Below, piece by piece: positions 60,845-64,000 of a DNA stretch of 64,000 nucleotides. The position numbers and the translations under genes were made by a program. The notes beneath the pieces were generated by a model. The model did not search any database and was not told the DNA's origin. It saw only the letters and a list, made by a program, of their open reading frames with translations. Position 1 is the first letter of the stretch. Each line of letters begins with the position of its first letter. This DNA comes from Tupaia tana (Eukaryota; Chordata; Mammalia; Scandentia; Tupaiidae), in the NCBI GenBank assembly GCA_026018925.1, contig JAKSZU010000004.1:113289131-113353130 (forward strand), read 5' to 3'.

Positions 60845-62354
60845 TCTTTTTTAAAATTTATTTTATTTTAATTTGTTTTATACTTTCAATCACATATGTT
60901 ATTTAGCTTGTAAAGTGAATGTTCCAACATGAATACATTTATCACCACTCCAGTTGAGGATACTATACACGTTATCATCAACATTATTATCATCAAGATA
61001 ATAACCCATTTCTTTGTCCCATAAATGTCTTGCTTCTATATTTTTCTCCTTAATGTCTTTCCTCATACTCTCCCACTTCTCCCGCCATCTTCCAAGACCA
61101 TACCTAGTATCTATAACCATTTTCTACATTTCAATATCCTCTAATCATTCAGTTTCAGGATAGAGTGTAGACAGTAGGTATATATTAAGTGGAGATATAG
61201 TGTCTCTCCTTCATAGGCTGGCTTGCTTCACTTAGCTGTAAATCTTTCATGTCCATCCACTTTCTATCAAATGCCAGTCTTGTAGTATTTTATGGCTGAG
61301 TAGTATTCTACAGAGTATGTGTACCACGCTTTTTCAATCCACTCATCTTCTTGTGGTCATCAGGGTTGTTTACATGTGTTAGCAATTGTGAATAATGCCA
61401 CAATAAACAAAGATGTGCAAGCACATTTCTGACTAAGCATTCTTCTGTCCTTTGGGTGGATACCAAGGTGTGGATTTGCTAGATCATATGGTACCACATC
61501 CCTTCTAGCACTTATCATTTTCTTTTTTTTTAATCTTTGTCATTCTGATTGGGGTTAGGTGGTATCTCATTGTAGTTTTGATCTGCAATTCCCTTATGTG
61601 GGATGCTGAGTATTTTTTCATATGCCTTTTGGCTATTCATATGTCTTTCTTAGAGGGTTGTTTTTTCAGCTTATTCTCTCATCTTTTAATTGCGTGGATC
61701 CTTTTTTTTTTTTTTTTCCCAGTAAGCCACTTGAGTTCCCTGTGTATTCTGGTTATCAGTACCTTATCTGTGGCATAGTTTACAACAATTTTCTGATGTA
61801 ATACCACTTGTCTATTTTTGGGCTATTGACTATGCTTTGAGGGGTCTTATTTAAGAAGTCTTTGCCTACCCCAGTGTCTCTGAGAGTTTTCCCAGTGTTT
61901 TCCACCAATAGTTTTATAGTTTGAAGTCTTAGATTTAGATCTTTGATCCACTTTGAGTTGATTTTTGTCAATGGTGAGAGGTAGGGCTTCATGTCAATCT
62001 TTATGCAGGTGGATATTTAGTTTTTCCAACATCGTTTGCTAAAGAGGTTTTTCTTTTTCCACTGGATTGACTGGTACCCTTTGTCAAAAATCAATTGGCT
62101 GCATGTTTGGGAGTTTATTTCTGGGGTCTCTAGTCCATTCCATTGATCCACATGTCTGTTTTGTGCCAATACCATGCTATTTTGATTATCACAGCTTTAT
62201 AGTATATTTTTGGGTCAGGGAATGAGATGCCGCCCACTCCACTCTTGCACAGAATTGCTTTGGCAATACGAGTCTTTTATGACTCCAGACAAATTGTATG
62301 ATTGTCTTTCATAGATCTGTGAAAAATGTCTCTAGTACTTTGGTTGGGATTGTG

Positions 62355-62403
<49 letters not shown>

Positions 62404-63212
62404 TTAACATATGTCTTAGCAATTGTGAATAATGCCACAATAAACTTAGATGTGCAAACACATTTTCCCCTAAGCATTCTTTTGTACTTTGGATAGAAAC
62501 CAAGAAGTGGGATTGCTAGATCATATGATAGTTCTATTTGTAGATCACATTGGGTAGCATTGCAATTTTGATTACATTTATTCTTCCAATCCAAGAACAT
62601 GGGATGTCCTTTCACTTTTTTGTATCAGTTTCCTTTTTTAGCTTCTCATAGTTTACCTTATGGAGCTATTAACTTCTTCAGTTAGATATATTTCTAGATA
62701 TCTTATACTATTTGTGGCTATGATAAATTGAATTACTTTCTTCAGTTCTTTCTCAGTCTGCCTGCAATTCATACATAGAAATGCTATAGATTTCTATATG
62801 TTGATCTTGTATCTTGAAACTACTGTATTCATTTGTTTCTTCCAGGATTTTTTTCATGAATACTTTTGGGTCTTCTATGTATACAATCATGTCATCTACA
62901 AATAGAGATAATTTCATCTCTTCTTTTTCTATTTAAATGCCTTTTATTTTATTATATTTTCTGATTGTATTGGCAGATTTCCAGTATTATATTGAAAAGG
63001 AGTGGAGAAAGTAGGTATCTTTGTCTTGTACCAGTTTTTACTGGAAAAACTTTCAGCTGTTCCCCATTGAGAATGATGTTAGCTTTGGGATTTTCATAGA
63101 TAGCATTTCTTATATTGAGAAATGACCCTTCTATGCCAATTTTGCTCAGGGTCACGAATGGATGTTGTGTCTTATCAAATGCTTTTTCTCCACCAATTGA
63201 TATCGTATGGTT
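60845..63212 (-). mobile_element. 5'-truncated, rearranged L1, reverse
   Basis: Collinear with the 3' part of the full-length L1 (3' UTR, then ORF2 back to about the reverse transcriptase region, for example gctttttctccaccaattga opposite 7580). Older: ORF2 fragments (61780-61992, 62952-63257) are short. 61460-61500 has lost about 110 bp. 62405-62545 is a second copy of a more 3' segment inserted next to a (TA)n tract. A SINE abuts its right end. Confidence 0.85.
62355..62400. repeat. (TA)n microsatellite in L1
   Basis: About 46 bp of TA at the junction with the duplicated ORF2 segment. Confidence 0.95.
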
Positions 63213-63475
63213 TTGGTACCAGCAGTTAGTGTAATGACAATGTCGCTCAACTCCCATGTAGTCGACTGTGGTTCGAGTCCCAGACCTGGTGGCTTAAACT
63301 CACGCTGGGTATGTGTGCATGCATGCCCAAGAACCCAAGAGGATAATGGAGTAGAAGGGATTGCAGCGTGGCCATCCCCCCGGGGGGTGATTTCTCACTT
63401 TCTATCTCTCTGTCTCTCTCTGTCTTTCTGGCAAGCACACGTGCCCTATAGCAAAAACGTCTCCAAAAAAAGTAA
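63213..63475 (+). mobile_element. Long-type SINE
   Basis: ggtaccagcagttagtgtaa head, box B ggttcgagtccc, ctatagcaaaaacgtctcc end. Well preserved; L1 similarity ends at its left side and no TSD was found. Confidence 0.9.
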
Positions 63476-63539
63476 AAAGATTCAAAAGCATAAGTGAAAA
63501 AGAGTTTTTAAATGTAAGCTTTAACTCAGATGCTTCTTT

Positions 63540-63800
63540 TTCATTTAGTTTAATTTATTATATCATAATCTTGTTTATGTTACATTGAATCATATATAAC
63601 TTTGCAGTGTATTACATTTCTTTTTCCAGAAGAAATACCATGAATATTAGTTAATACAAAGACATTAAAATCCTCATTGTCATCATCAAATACCTTTTCA
63701 TTATTTTTTCCAGATTATTATTATTATAATTATTTTTTTAAAAAATTCAATCGCTATTTATCATTTTGCTTGTAAAAATACTTTACTCAGATTTTATGTT
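63540..63800 (-). mobile_element. L1 3'-UTR fragment, reverse
   Basis: tgttacattgaatcatatat and tttatcattttgcttgtaaa match 5118-5310 in the full-length L1. About 260 bp, 5'-truncated. Confidence 0.8.
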
Positions 63801-63894
63801 TTGATTCCCTAAAGCACCAAATGTGAAATCCCTATACTAGGTAGGAATCTAGAGATTAAATATGAGACTCTAAGTTTTTCCAATTCTTTTAAAG

Positions 63895-64000
63895 AATTAT
63901 TTATTTTTTAATTAATTTATTTTTTCAGTTTTATTATTATTATTTGTACATTCAATCACTATACATCATTTAGATTGTAAAGAGTTTTTATCCAACATGA
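63895..64000 (-). mobile_element. L1 3' end running off the window
   Basis: tacattcaatcactatacat and agattgtaaagagttttt match the end of the L1 at 60855-60920. It probably continues to the right. Confidence 0.6.

Overview
This is a window of a placental-mammal nuclear genome. It is intron-rich, dense in retrotransposons and has no bacterial-type gene organisation. Most ORFs of 60-130 codons are translations of repeats. The commonest repeat is a tRNA-derived SINE of about 270 bp with visible RNA polymerase III box A and box B motifs. A shorter relative of about 160 bp shares its head. A single 7SL-RNA-like monomer (13486-13572) is also present. A dominant lineage-specific tRNA SINE plus a 7SL-derived element would fit a tree shrew (Scandentia), but that is inference. 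The colugo CYN/tRNA-Ile SINE was considered and does not fit. Layout: 1-5031 is intergenic with old repeats. 5043-10927 is a full-length, reverse-strand LINE-1 with an 11-bp target-site duplication (TSD), 5' UTR monomers, ORF1 (one frameshift) and ORF2 (one stop and one frameshift). 10940-12770 is a repeat-free island holding what looks like the terminal coding exon and 3' UTR of an unidentified forward-strand gene. 12771-32380 is mostly SINEs, decayed L1s, an old retroviral pol remnant, a solo LTR (25375-25914), two GC-rich segments and a 5' fragment of an EFCAB14-like pseudogene (29041-29404). 32700-59711 and beyond is the main gene: the first 11 coding exons of an ANKRD26-family ankyrin-repeat gene. 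They join in one open frame of 396 codons with consensus splice sites and a phase that works at every junction. Exons 1-5 encode about six ankyrin repeats and exons 6-11 the start of the acidic, low-complexity linker. The gene continues in unsequenced introns to the right; its coiled-coil part is not in the window. Its introns carry a solo LTR beginning 16 nt after exon 2 (itself split by a SINE), a SINE about 11 nt after exon 4, a MaLR-type element with both LTRs in intron 7, and many SINEs. 60845-64000 is a truncated, rearranged L1 and further L1 3' ends. I found no undescribed defence or metabolic system. The most notable items are the near-intact full-length L1, the unidentified terminal exon, the insertions crowding ANKRD26-like splice donors, the nested mariner-like MITE and the scrambled L1.
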